Below the pieces are notes generated by a model that had not been told where the DNA came from, made no database searches, and worked only from the letters and a program-made list of their open reading frames with translations. From positions 1 through 32,418 of the forward strand of contig CAIQVS010000078.1 of the NCBI GenBank assembly GCA_903875345.1: a DNA stretch of 32,418 nt. Reading direction: 5' to 3'. This stretch comes from an uncultured Pseudomonadota bacterium. Its GTDB lineage: Bacteria; Pseudomonadota; Alphaproteobacteria; UBA9219. The position numbers and the translations under genes are program-made. Each line of letters starts with the position of its first letter. Within the stretch, counting starts at the first letter, position 1. Positions 1 to 9,472 of this stretch are shown piece by piece.

Positions 1-20
1 AAATTTATGCCCGACAAAAC

Positions 21-1559
21 TCATGACGACGCTCCCGATTCAAATCCGCCCTGCGTCCGGCGAGCCAGAACGACCCCAATCAGCAGCAACCAAAAGCCCC
101 ACCCCGTAGGCGCAAACACTTCTTCCTGAAAAAGCGCATTGACAAGCAAAATCGCCAGTACCGCTGGCAAAACAATCACCGTGACCTTCCCCACTTGTTG
201 CTGTTGCGTTTCGATCGCGAACGCCCGAGCCTGACGCGATATCCAGCGCCAGAACAACAAAAACGACAGCAGCCCTGCAGCGCCCGCTTGATACATCAGA
301 ACACCGATCGCGCTTTCGACAGGAAAATCGCCCACCGCAGCCATGAGGTCACGTCCGGCTTGTTGTGCCTTGGTACTCGTGTCGGACATATTTCCGCCAA
401 CGCCAACCCCATGTCCCAACGGATTGCCGAGGAACCCTCTGACACAGCTCATGAAGCCGTCGAAATGGTTGTCATGCGATGCGATACCATAGGCGATGAC
501 CGCGCACGCGTAGAGAACAAGGACAACATTCAGCGTCTTAAGCGTTTTGGAAACGTCCGGAAAAACCCGGTTGATCAGCAACGCCCCAAGCGTGAAAAGG
601 ACAAGCATGATCGGTCCCTTGGCGCCGATCATCACGAACACCGGAACCATAAGCAGGCCAACCCAAAGTCGTCCCGAAATAACCCCGATCAGAAAAAAGA
701 AAGCGAGCGCATAGCCATAGCTGATGAAATGGAAAAGCGGACCGACCAAGCGCAAAGCCGACACACTTAACCCAAAAGTCCCCGACAAATTGAGAAAGGG
801 AACTGTAAGAAAATCCATAGTATCTTCAATGCCATAAAAGACCAGATTAGCATGGCCATTGCTGATCGAGGCAAACTTCATGTGCAAAAAATCGGTCAAA
901 TGGACAAAGGCGTACAGATCATAAGGGTAAAGCATCTCGACATAACCGTAGACGGCAAGAAGAAGACCAAACGGAGTCAACAACTTGAGAACACTGGCAA
1001 AAGGCAGACGCAACCCAAACGCCGCGCCAAGAACCAGATATATCAAGGCGCCCGAATAGGTTCGCAGATATAAAAAGGCGCTGTTAAAGGATTCCCGCGC
1101 CGCGCCCAAAACAAAGAAGACCGCGCAAACTCCAACAAAAATTGCTCCCAGAACAAAAGCGCGCTTCAGTCCATACGGCAATCCCTTCCAACGCTGCGCA
1201 AGATACAAGCAGGAGCATAGAAACAGGACATTTGTCACCATCGGGTTGGTCAGGCTCATCGCCTGCATCTCGCTTTCACCAGTGATCCTGTCCATAAAAA
1301 CACCGATCCAGAAATACTGGAACAACGACCCCGCCATCAGCAGGCATAGCGCAAAGCGTGGCCAGACAATGAAGCTGATCACCGTCAGCGGCAGCAGCAA
1401 CGCCAAAGCGAAATGAGCCGAGACGATAGACGCCAGATAAAAATGCAGCCCCAGCACAAGAACAGACGCAAGCGGAAGAATAACCGCGATAAGATCGCCG
1501 AGTGCTAGGCCACGACGCGCCGGGGATGATGAGAGAGGAGGAACGGAATCAAGGGACAT
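21..1559 (-). CDS. polytopic membrane protein, O-antigen ligase/polymerase (Wzy/WaaL-like)
   Basis: 512-aa ORF with many hydrophobic segments and a long central loop containing 'NPLGHGVGVGGN'-type polymerase signature; neighbours a polysaccharide hydrolase. Confidence 0.7.
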   Translation of the reverse strand: MSLDSVPPLSSSPARRGLALGDLIAVILPLASVLVLGLHFYLASIVSAHFALALLLPLTVISFIVWPRFALCLLMAGSLFQYFWIGVFMDRITGESEMQAMSLTNPMVTNVLFLCSCLYLAQRWKGLPYGLKRAFVLGAIFVGVCAVFFVLGAARESFNSAFLYLRTYSGALIYLVLGAAFGLRLPFASVLKLLTPFGLLLAVYGYVEMLYPYDLYAFVHLTDFLHMKFASISNGHANLVFYGIEDTMDFLTVPFLNLSGTFGLSVSALRLVGPLFHFISYGYALAFFFLIGVISGRLWVGLLMVPVFVMIGAKGPIMLVLFTLGALLINRVFPDVSKTLKTLNVVLVLYACAVIAYGIASHDNHFDGFMSCVRGFLGNPLGHGVGVGGNMSDTSTKAQQAGRDLMAAVGDFPVESAIGVLMYQAGAAGLLSFLLFWRWISRQARAFAIETQQQQVGKVTVIVLPAVLAILLVNALFQEEVFAPTGWGFWLLLIGVVLARRTQGGFESGASS

Positions 1560-1568
1560 GACAACCGA

Positions 1569-2684
1569 TCACGCCTTGGCCATCTGCTTGATTTCGTCAT
1601 AGAGAGTGAGCCACATCAGCTTGCGCTGACAGTCGACATCAAGAGGAAGCGGGCGCACAGGATCGCCGGAAGGATTTTCATCCGGCATGGCAAGCCACGT
1701 CGCGCGGTCGCTCAGCCCCCAAGTCAAAATCTGCGTCGGCTTCACCACGCTGCAAACCACGTCCAGAAACTCGTGTGTTTTGTCGGCGACCCGTTGATCC
1801 GCTTGCCCTACATCCTCGGGAGCATTTTCGTCCTTGACGTCCAGCTCGGTAATCAACAGATCAAGCCCCATGCGTTTAACCTCGCAGCAAAACGCGCCAA
1901 GATTGTCACGATCAATGTCGCTACCGACCTTGAGATGAGCCTGCATGCCAACGCCGTGTATCGGAACCTTGCTGTCCTGCAAATGATGCAGAAGCGCCAA
2001 AATCGCTTTTGCTTTCTCGCCGCCCGGATATTCCTGACCATAATCGTTATAGACCAGTTTAGCGCCCGGATCAGCCTCTGCCGCAAAGGTAAAGGCGGAG
2101 TCGATATACGAAGGACCAAGAGCGCGCAACCACGGCGTTTTTCTCATCTGCCTGTCGTGCCCGCTTTTGTTATCAATCGCTTCGTTAACGACATCCCATA
2201 CGATCAGCTTGCCGCGATAGCGTTCGACAACCGTGTGGATATGCTCTTCAAGCATCCCCAAGCCATCATCTTCATGCAGCTGCCGTCGCGCCCAACGCGG
2301 AAAAGATTCGTGCCAAACAAGCGTATGCCCCCGGACTTTCATGTCGTTCTTTTCGGCAAAGGCCAGCAGACGATCGACCGGATCGAAGTTCCAGCTCTCC
2401 GCCGTCGGCCTCAGGGCTTCCCATTTCAGATCGTATTCCGGAACGACGATGTTGCATTCCTTGGCGATCGCGGCGGCCAAGTCTGGCATGTCCCTAAGCC
2501 CATCGGCGGATGTCGCCGTGCCATAATAGATGCCCGCGCGTTCGGCCACAACGCGAAGGGGTTCAAGATTTTTATCCGTGGCTATTATCGACTGGGCTAA
2601 ATCCTGAACCCAAGCCGAGGCAGGCCAAAGCGCCAAACCAGAAACCAAGCCGGCCAGAAACCCACGTCGGGTCAAACGATCCAT
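1569..2684 (-). CDS. glycoside hydrolase family 10 (endo-1,4-beta-xylanase-like), Tat-exported
   Basis: N-terminal TRRGFLAG Tat motif; GH10 motifs HTLVWHE, WDVVNEAID (acid/base Glu) and LLITELDVK (nucleophile Glu). Confidence 0.9.
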   Translation of the reverse strand: MDRLTRRGFLAGLVSGLALWPASAWVQDLAQSIIATDKNLEPLRVVAERAGIYYGTATSADGLRDMPDLAAAIAKECNIVVPEYDLKWEALRPTAESWNFDPVDRLLAFAEKNDMKVRGHTLVWHESFPRWARRQLHEDDGLGMLEEHIHTVVERYRGKLIVWDVVNEAIDNKSGHDRQMRKTPWLRALGPSYIDSAFTFAAEADPGAKLVYNDYGQEYPGGEKAKAILALLHHLQDSKVPIHGVGMQAHLKVGSDIDRDNLGAFCCEVKRMGLDLLITELDVKDENAPEDVGQADQRVADKTHEFLDVVCSVVKPTQILTWGLSDRATWLAMPDENPSGDPVRPLPLDVDCQRKLMWLTLYDEIKQMAKA

Positions 2685-2728
2685 TGAGGAAACCCTTCGG
2701 GGACTAGTACCCTTTGGTCCGCACAGAC

Positions 2729-3307
2729 TTAATCGTTGCTCGGCACGATCGCGCCATGCACGCCGGCCAAGGGAGCAATCGGCTGCTGTGCCAACGAAAT
2801 CTGATCATCCAAAGAGTCGGTTTCGCAATCAGAGTTGGACTTGATCGCAGTTTGCGCCGACGAAAGAGCCGTACCGCGTAACCCTGACGATTGGGCAGAA
2901 ATATTAGCTTGCGTCGACATCCCTATGCCCGAAGTGAAAATCTTGGATGCACCCGCGCACCCTGTTCCACCGGCACTCGCCACATCGGCTGCGTTCAACA
3001 TGACCGTAATCAGCTGAACCGCCTGACCGACGCCGTCGGCAGGAATCTGGCTGACGAACGGAGTCGCGGTCGCAAAAATATCCGCAGCCTTGTCAAAGTT
3101 GGACGAAGACAGGCTTTGAGCCTGCTGCAACAGGTAAAGGGCTATGGCACCCTGCGCACCGGGATTATTCGCCGCAATGCGGTCAACATCCTCATACTTG
3201 CCGTTTTGAATAGCGGTATTGACTCCCGCCATCCACGCCTGAGCGCGAGCTAAATGAGGTGCGAGAATAATGGCACAAACAGCCAATGTAAAAACGAGTT
3301 TTTTCAT
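2729..3307 (-). CDS. hypothetical secreted protein
   Basis: 192-aa ORF with clear signal peptide MKKLVFTLAVCAIILAPHLARAQA; no recognised domain. Confidence 0.7.
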   Translation of the reverse strand: MKKLVFTLAVCAIILAPHLARAQAWMAGVNTAIQNGKYEDVDRIAANNPGAQGAIALYLLQQAQSLSSSNFDKAADIFATATPFVSQIPADGVGQAVQLITVMLNAADVASAGGTGCAGASKIFTSGIGMSTQANISAQSSGLRGTALSSAQTAIKSNSDCETDSLDDQISLAQQPIAPLAGVHGAIVPSND

Positions 3308-3479
3308 AGCAGTCCTCTCCGTAAATCAGGCCGCCACTTTAACACCAGAAATGCCCGATGTTCAATATATCATGTTTTAATTGCAGAGAAAAAAGTTCCG
3401 ACCTCTGGATTATCCGGTTAAACGATCGGTTGGTTTATAGATTTGGAGAGCAGGCCGGAACAGCCAGATATTAAAAATG

Positions 3480-3992
3480 CTAACCTTCACAACTGGATAG
3501 ACGGTTAATCCAGCCTTCGCTAACGATCGGTTCCTCGCCATGGTCGGTCATCCACTGGTTTTGCAGGGTATAGGCCTCGCGCTCCTTGGCGTTATGGCAA
3601 GCGTAGGTGCGTCCGCTCAATAATTGCGCATGATGAACCAGCTCATGCACCAGATAGCTCTGGGCGCTTAACGATTCCGGGTCCCAGATGATATTGTTAA
3701 TGATAATCTGCCCCGGCAGATAGGCCGCCATCGACCGCGCCGCCTGAACGCCCTCCAACCCCATCGAAGTCTTAAGAACCCGTCCGCTCGCCGTAATGAT
3801 TGGAGCGACCGGGATATTGACGCTCATCGCCTTTTCAACCCAGACGATCAGCGAAGCGACTTCGGCGCCAGAAATACGCGTTCCATCCGGAACGGCGGCG
3901 CGGCCAGACATCGGCAGGGATATAAGAATAAGAAGAACGATGATTTTGTAAAAGTATTTCATGATATGACAACCTCGACTTACAGTTGTCAT
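3480..3992 (-). CDS. small secreted protein with zinc-metallopeptidase-like motif
   Basis: Signal peptide MKYFYKIIVLLILISLPMSGRAA (likely start at internal Met, 3962); HELVHHAQ motif. Confidence 0.7.
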   Translation of the reverse strand: MTTVSRGCHIMKYFYKIIVLLILISLPMSGRAAVPDGTRISGAEVASLIVWVEKAMSVNIPVAPIITASGRVLKTSMGLEGVQAARSMAAYLPGQIIINNIIWDPESLSAQSYLVHELVHHAQLLSGRTYACHNAKEREAYTLQNQWMTDHGEEPIVSEGWINRLSSCEG

Positions 3993-4150
3993 TATGGATT
4001 ATTATCGATAATCGACTTTTAATTATGCTGAACGTTCGAGTAAAAATTACCCCGTATTTTACCGAGTTTGTTTTCAACCGGCTTGTTTTCATAGCTTTTT
4101 TCTGACATGACGACGACTAAGGGATCTGCGTTCGGAAAAATATTACGCCC

Positions 4151-4903
4151 ATGCAAAAAAACGTTCAGCAAAACCCCGAAAAAAACCGCCCCACCGTGCC
4201 GGAAGGATTGCGAATTTACGCGATTGGCGACATTCATGGCCGAATCGACTTGCTCGACGCGCTTCTGGCCAAAATCGACCGCGACGCCTCAACTACCAAA
4301 AAACGGGCGATACGGGTTTTTCTCGGCGATTACATTGATCGCGGCGCGCAAAGCCGACAAGTTCTCGACCGCTTGATCGGCTTGCAGCAAAAAGACGCCG
4401 AAGCCAACATCTTCCTGATCGGCAATCACGAGCTGGTCATGCGCGAACTTCTAGAAAAAGGCGATCCCTTCTTGCTGCAGGATTGGCTGCGTTTCGGCGG
4501 ACGCGAAACCCTGCTCAGCTATGGGATCGAGCTGTCCCAATTCACGAAAGCGCCCGAAACGCTTCTTCCCGCTCTGGCCGCCGCTTGCCCACCCGAACAC
4601 AGGCAATTCCTGAACAGCCTCAAATTATCGACGGAATTCGGCAGTTATTTTTTCTGTCATGCCGGAGCAAGGCCGGGAGTTGCCCTGAATAAACAAGCCG
4701 AAAAAGACCTGATCTGGATCCGCAATGAGTTTCTGAATTACACGGGTTCTTTCGGCAAGATCATCGTCCACGGCCACACAATTTGCGAAAAGGTGGAGCG
4801 CCACACCAACCGCATCAACATCGATACGGGCGCTTACGCCACGGGATGCCTGACGGCGCTAGGACTCGAAGGCTCGCGCTGGTGTTTGTTGCAAACCCGA
4901 TAA
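4151..4903 (+). CDS. serine/threonine phosphatase-type metallophosphoesterase (PPP/ApaH family)
   Basis: GDIHGR, GDYIDRG and GNHE motifs in order. Confidence 0.9.
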   Translation: MQKNVQQNPEKNRPTVPEGLRIYAIGDIHGRIDLLDALLAKIDRDASTTKKRAIRVFLGDYIDRGAQSRQVLDRLIGLQQKDAEANIFLIGNHELVMRELLEKGDPFLLQDWLRFGGRETLLSYGIELSQFTKAPETLLPALAAACPPEHRQFLNSLKLSTEFGSYFFCHAGARPGVALNKQAEKDLIWIRNEFLNYTGSFGKIIVHGHTICEKVERHTNRINIDTGAYATGCLTALGLEGSRWCLLQTR

Positions 4904-5992
4904 TCACTTCACATCAACGCCGACGGCCTCGCTGACCGATTTCAGCCCGTCGCGCTCCAGCAATGCCGCCAATTCCCGATTGATGTGCGACACGAGAAAC
5001 GGACCTTTGTAAATGAGAGCCGTGTAAATCTGCACCAACGAAGCTCCGGCGCGAATTTTTGCATAGGCGTCCGCGCCGCTGCTGACGCCGCCGCAACCGA
5101 TCAGCGGAATTTTGCCCCCCGTCAACCGGTAGATGGAAGCAAGCACCTGCGTTGACAACGCAAAGAGCGGTTTACCCGAAAGCCCGCCTTCTTCCTTGGC
5201 CAAATTCTGGGGAATGGAATTGGGGCGAGTCACGGTCGTGTTGCCGATAATCAACCCGTCGATGCCGGAGGACACCACGATTTCGGCAATCTCATGTTGC
5301 TGCGGCTCGGTCAAATCCGGCGCGATCTTGACGAAAACCGGCTTGGGCTTGCCGCCGGCATCGCGCGCCGCGACGACGTGCTTCAGCAAATTCGTCAGGG
5401 CTTCGCCCGCCTGCAAGTCACGCAGCCCCGGCGTATTCGGCGAAGAAATATTCACCACCAGATAGTCGGCATAGGACTTGAAGGTCGCGATGCCTTTCAC
5501 ATAATCGGCGACGGCATCCACGCTGTCCTTGTTCTTACCGATATTGATGCCGATAATGCCAGCCTTCTTTTTCATGCCCGCATCGCGGAAAGCGGCAATG
5601 CGCCGCAAGCACACCGCCGCACCGTCGCTGTTGAACCCATAACGGTTAATAACGGCTTCCGCCGAAACGACGCGAAAAATGCGCGGCTTGGGATTGCCGG
5701 GCTGCGGCTTCGGGGTAATCGTGCCGAGTTCGACGAAACCAAAACCGAGATCAATCGCGTCAGAGATCACTTCGGCGTTTTTATCGAACCCCGCCGCCAA
5801 ACCGACGGGATTGGAAAACGGAATGCCGCAAACCTTGGTTTGCAGGGATGGATATACATCACACTTAAAGCGTGGAACGAGACCGCGCCGCATCAAAGCT
5901 ATTGTGAACGCGTGCGCTGCTTCGGGATCCATTTCAAACAGAAAAGGTCTCGCGAGGCCATAGAGATTAGGCCACAAATCGGATAACGCCAT
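4904..5992 (-). CDS. pyrD: dihydroorotate dehydrogenase (quinone), class 2
   Basis: NPVGLAAGFDKNAE, VNISSPNTPGLRDLQ, IGNTTVTRP, LIGCGGVSSGADAYAKIRAGASLVQIYTALIY motifs. Confidence 0.97.
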   Translation of the reverse strand: MALSDLWPNLYGLARPFLFEMDPEAAHAFTIALMRRGLVPRFKCDVYPSLQTKVCGIPFSNPVGLAAGFDKNAEVISDAIDLGFGFVELGTITPKPQPGNPKPRIFRVVSAEAVINRYGFNSDGAAVCLRRIAAFRDAGMKKKAGIIGINIGKNKDSVDAVADYVKGIATFKSYADYLVVNISSPNTPGLRDLQAGEALTNLLKHVVAARDAGGKPKPVFVKIAPDLTEPQQHEIAEIVVSSGIDGLIIGNTTVTRPNSIPQNLAKEEGGLSGKPLFALSTQVLASIYRLTGGKIPLIGCGGVSSGADAYAKIRAGASLVQIYTALIYKGPFLVSHINRELAALLERDGLKSVSEAVGVDVK

Positions 5993-6152
5993 AACCCCTT
6001 ATTCCTCAACACCGTTGCAAGATGGGAATGTGAAGCATTTTTTCGCAAATTGCAATGCCTCGCAAATATATCGCAACGCAGCAAACCGCAAAGCGTCTTG
6101 TTTTTCATGCGGTTAAAAAATTGGCAGCGCGACCCCGCATATGGCACGGCTT

Positions 6153-6181
6153 TTGCTAAAACATACCTGTTAAGTTATTTT
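6153..6181 (+). promoter_or_regulatory. candidate sigma70-type promoter for the 55-aa ORF
   Basis: TTGCTA (6153-6158), 17-nt spacer, TATTTT (6176-6181). Confidence 0.4.
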
Positions 6182-6201
6182 CATTTTCATAGGAGCATTT
6201 T

Positions 6202-6369
6202 ATGACACAATCTAAAAAGCTTACGGACAGCGTCAAGGGTAACGCGCAAAAAACCCCGCATGAAGGCTTGCCGCAAGATAAAATCAGCCGACCCTTCCTC
6301 CACGCCTTGCAAGCCGTCCGCGCCATGAAGCAACCGACCAATAAAAAAGACGACAAGAACAAGAAATAG
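6202..6369 (+). CDS. small basic protein (55 aa), unknown function
   Basis: MTQSKKLTDSVKGNAQKTPHEGLPQDKISRPFLHALQAVRAMKQPTNKKDDKNKK*; AGGAG RBS at 6191-6195, plausible promoter upstream; shorter than the ORF track cutoff. Confidence 0.55.
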   Translation: MTQSKKLTDSVKGNAQKTPHEGLPQDKISRPFLHALQAVRAMKQPTNKKDDKNKK

Positions 6370-6392
6370 ACCTCTTGCGGTGTGCGATAATG

Positions 6393-6408
6393 TAGGATAA
6401 TGATCCTA
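6393..6408. promoter_or_regulatory. palindrome TAGGAT-AATG-ATCCTA, candidate operator overlapping TATACT (6407-6412)
   Basis: Perfect 6-bp inverted repeat upstream of the HTH regulator start at 6436. Confidence 0.45.
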
Positions 6409-6435
6409 TACTCACAACGCAACTAGGGTTGACTA

Positions 6436-7065
6436 ATGTCTCTGAAACACGCCGATGTCTGGCGGGCGATTGATCGCCTCGCCGAACTGAACGGATTGTC
6501 GCCTTCGGGTCTCGCGCTCAAGTCCGGTTTAAGCTCGACCGCCTTTAATCCAAGCAAGCGCTTTTTCGGCAAGCGCAAGCGCTGGCCGTCAACCGAGAGC
6601 ATCGCGCAAATCCTGAAAGCGACCAACGCCACGCTGGACGAATTCGTCGCGCTGGCCTCGCCCGACGGTCACGCGCGAAAAACGACCCTGCCCCTGCTCG
6701 GCTACGCGCATGCGGGACGCAAGGGATTCTTCGACGATGCCGGTCATCCGACCGGCAAAGGCTGGGACGAAGTTAGCGCTCCCGCCATCAACGATCCGCA
6801 CGCTTTCGTGCTGGAAATCAGCGGTCGCGGTATGGAGCCGATCTACCGCGAGGGCGATCGCATCATCGTCGCGCCTGCGGAAAAAGCGCGCCGTGGCGAC
6901 CGCGTCATCGTTCGCACCGCACAGGGCGAAGTCATGATCAAAGAGCTTGGCCGCCAGACCGCGCAAAAGACCGAGTTCCTTTCGATCAATCCCGGCGCGG
7001 CAGCGATCGAACTCGCCACGCGCGACATCGAATGGATGTACCGGATCGTGTGGGCGAGTCAGTAA
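6436..7065 (+). CDS. HTH / S24 (LexA-peptidase-like) transcriptional regulator, catalytic Ser apparently replaced by Gly
   Basis: HTH N-terminus; C-terminal ISGRGMEPIYREGDRIIVAP and GEVMIKEL correspond to S24 GDSMEP...K signatures. Confidence 0.85.
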   Translation: MSLKHADVWRAIDRLAELNGLSPSGLALKSGLSSTAFNPSKRFFGKRKRWPSTESIAQILKATNATLDEFVALASPDGHARKTTLPLLGYAHAGRKGFFDDAGHPTGKGWDEVSAPAINDPHAFVLEISGRGMEPIYREGDRIIVAPAEKARRGDRVIVRTAQGEVMIKELGRQTAQKTEFLSINPGAAAIELATRDIEWMYRIVWASQ

Positions 7066-7090
7066 CCAAGCGCGGAAACGGGGGGGGCTT

Positions 7091-7801
7091 GTGACGAATG
7101 GCAAAGACCTCTGCCACAAATGGCACGTTGAATATGAACGCGGCGGGATTCCGTCCTCGGTGCGAACGACGCCGTCAACCTCGGTCGTCTGGGCGTTCGG
7201 CGAGCTGAAAAAATCCCACCAGATTTTGCGCACGGCGATGGATGTCGGCTGCGGCAAAGGACGCAACAGCCTCTATCTCGCCGAAAAAGGTCTGCAGGTC
7301 ACGGCGATGGATTTCACGCCGAACGCGATCGAGTTTCTGCAGCACGAAGTCGAGACGCGCGGCATGACGGATAAAATCCGCCCCATCGTCAGCGACGCCA
7401 CCGAGCTTTGGCCGGTCGCCGAAGCCAGTATGGATTTCATTATCGACGCCTTCTGCTTTAAGCACATCACGCTGCACGCGGCGCGCATGACCTATAAACG
7501 GCAGTTGTTGCGCGCCCTGCGCTCGCACGGGCATTACATGATTTCCTTCGCCAGCGTCGGCGACGGCTATTACGGCCAGTATGTCGTCGACCGTATCGAC
7601 GGCGAGGAAATGCTGGTGTCCGATCCGGTCAACGGCATCGAATCCGTGCTGTATTCGCGCAACCGCGTGCTGCGGTTTTTCGGGCCGGAGCTTGTTCTGT
7701 TCCGTGAAATCGAGAACACCAAACCGTCAACGATGCACGGCACCGAATACCACCGCCAGACATACGCCCTGCTGCTGCAGCGCAATCCGCATTTGATATA
7801 G
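7091..7801 (+). CDS. class I SAM-dependent methyltransferase
   Basis: MDVGCGKGRNSLYLAEKGLQVTAMDFTPNAIEF motif; likely GTG start at 7091, inside the longer track ORF 6947-7801. Confidence 0.85.
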   Translation: MTNGKDLCHKWHVEYERGGIPSSVRTTPSTSVVWAFGELKKSHQILRTAMDVGCGKGRNSLYLAEKGLQVTAMDFTPNAIEFLQHEVETRGMTDKIRPIVSDATELWPVAEASMDFIIDAFCFKHITLHAARMTYKRQLLRALRSHGHYMISFASVGDGYYGQYVVDRIDGEEMLVSDPVNGIESVLYSRNRVLRFFGPELVLFREIENTKPSTMHGTEYHRQTYALLLQRNPHLI

Positions 7802-7872
7802 CGGGGTTTTCCTTCCCCTTGCCGGACAGGGTGGAGAAAGGCTAGAAAGGGCGACACTTTGTGCCATCGCCG

Positions 7873-7910
7873 GATGAAGCGGTTTGCGCCGGACGCAGAG
7901 CCGCTTCATC
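7873..7910 (+). promoter_or_regulatory. strong hairpin in the lysS 5' leader
   Basis: GATGAAGCGG ... CCGCTTCATC perfect 10-bp arms with inner TGCG/CGCA pairing. Confidence 0.4.
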
Positions 7911-7951
7911 GCCCCTTGCGCGCCAAGCCCCCGTTTTTGCGAGAGTCCCGA

Positions 7952-9445
7952 ATGACCGAACCTGTTGTTGCCTTACAAGCCGAAGACGAATCCGCACGCC
8001 GCTCGGCACGGCTGGAAAAATTCACGCAGCGTTTCGGCGATCCGTTCCACATCACGCATTTTCCGAAGACCCATTCGGCGACCGCGATCAAGGCGTCCCA
8101 CGAAGCCTTGCCCGCCGGAGAAAAAACCGCCGACCGCGTCGCGGTGGCGGGACGCATCATGGCGATCCGCAACGGTGGCATGTTCATCGTCATTCTTGAC
8201 GACACCGACCGGCTGCAAATCTTTCACGACCTGAAGCATATCGCGCCGGAACGCGCCGAGCTGCTCGATTTGCTCGATCTCGGCGACATCGTCGGAGTCA
8301 CGGGTCTGGTGCGGCGCACGCCGCGCGGCGAGATCACCGTCGATGCCGAGGAGATCACGCTGCTGTCGAAGGCGCTGGAGCCGCCGCCCGAAAAATTCCA
8401 CGGGCTAAAGGACGTGGATTCGCGTTTCCGCCACCGCGAGCAAGACCTCGTCGCCACGCAAACCACGCGCGACACGCTGCGCGCCCGGTACAGGATGATC
8501 GCCGCCATCCGGCAGTTCTTGAACGATGATGGATTTCTTGAGGTCGAAACGCCGATGCTGCACGTGCTGGCGGGTGGCGCAATCGCCAAGCCGTTTGTCA
8601 CGCATCACAACAAGCTCGATATGCCGCTGTATCTGCGCATCGCGCCGGAGCTGCATCTGAAGCGCCTCGTCATCGGCGGCCTGTCGGAGAAGCTGTTCGA
8701 GATCAACCGCTGTTTCCGCAACGAAGGCATAAGCCCGCGCCATAATCCGGAATTCACGTCGCTGGAACTCTATCAATCCTACGTCGATTTCACGGCGATG
8801 ATCGAGCTGACGGAATCCATCGTCGCGCATGTCGCCAAGACCTTGCACGGCACGACGAAAGTCAAATTCGGCGAGATCGAATTGGATTTCACGCCGCCTT
8901 GGCCGCGCAAGGGCATGGCCGAGCTGGTGCGCGAACAGACCGGCCTTGATCTCGACAAGCATCCCGACGCGGCGGAAGCGCGGGAGCAAGCCGCGATCCT
9001 CGGCGTCAAAACGGAACCCGGCCTGAGCTGGGGTCAGATCGTCGAAGCCGTGTTCGGCGAGAAGGTCGAACACAAGCTGATCCAGCCGACGCATGTGATC
9101 GATCTGCCGAAGGAAATCTCGCCGCTGGCGAAAGCGTGGCCGGATCGCCCGCAAGTGGCGCAGCGTTTCGAGACTTATATCAACGGCTGGGAAATCGCGA
9201 ATGCGTTCAGCGAGCTGAACGATCCGCGCGAACAACGCGCGCGCTTTCTGGAACAGGCCGAGCAGAAGCGCGGTCCCGACGATCCCCCGCATCCGATCGA
9301 CGAGGATTTCATCAAGGCTCTGGCCTTCGGCATGCCGCCGATGGGCGGACTCGGCATCGGCATGGATCGGCTCGGCATGTTGATGACCGACAGCCCCTCG
9401 ATCCGCGAGGTCATCGCCTTCCCGACCATGAAACCGGTGGAGTGA
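7952..9445 (+). CDS. lysS: lysyl-tRNA synthetase, class II
   Basis: OB-fold N-terminus, FRNEGISPRHNPEFTSLE, GLGIGMDRLGMLMTDSPSIREVIAFPTMKP; ATG at 7952 preferred over the upstream start. Confidence 0.95.
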   Translation: MTEPVVALQAEDESARRSARLEKFTQRFGDPFHITHFPKTHSATAIKASHEALPAGEKTADRVAVAGRIMAIRNGGMFIVILDDTDRLQIFHDLKHIAPERAELLDLLDLGDIVGVTGLVRRTPRGEITVDAEEITLLSKALEPPPEKFHGLKDVDSRFRHREQDLVATQTTRDTLRARYRMIAAIRQFLNDDGFLEVETPMLHVLAGGAIAKPFVTHHNKLDMPLYLRIAPELHLKRLVIGGLSEKLFEINRCFRNEGISPRHNPEFTSLELYQSYVDFTAMIELTESIVAHVAKTLHGTTKVKFGEIELDFTPPWPRKGMAELVREQTGLDLDKHPDAAEAREQAAILGVKTEPGLSWGQIVEAVFGEKVEHKLIQPTHVIDLPKEISPLAKAWPDRPQVAQRFETYINGWEIANAFSELNDPREQRARFLEQAEQKRGPDDPPHPIDEDFIKALAFGMPPMGGLGIGMDRLGMLMTDSPSIREVIAFPTMKPVE

Positions 9446-9472
9446 GAGATCACCGGCTTGTTTAGTCAGCAC

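Noticed and set aside
8405-9472. Long minus-strand ORF (355 aa) antisense to lysS
   Set aside because: Lies over a clear lysS; composition (Arg/His/Asp-rich, no motifs) typical of antisense frames in GC-rich DNA
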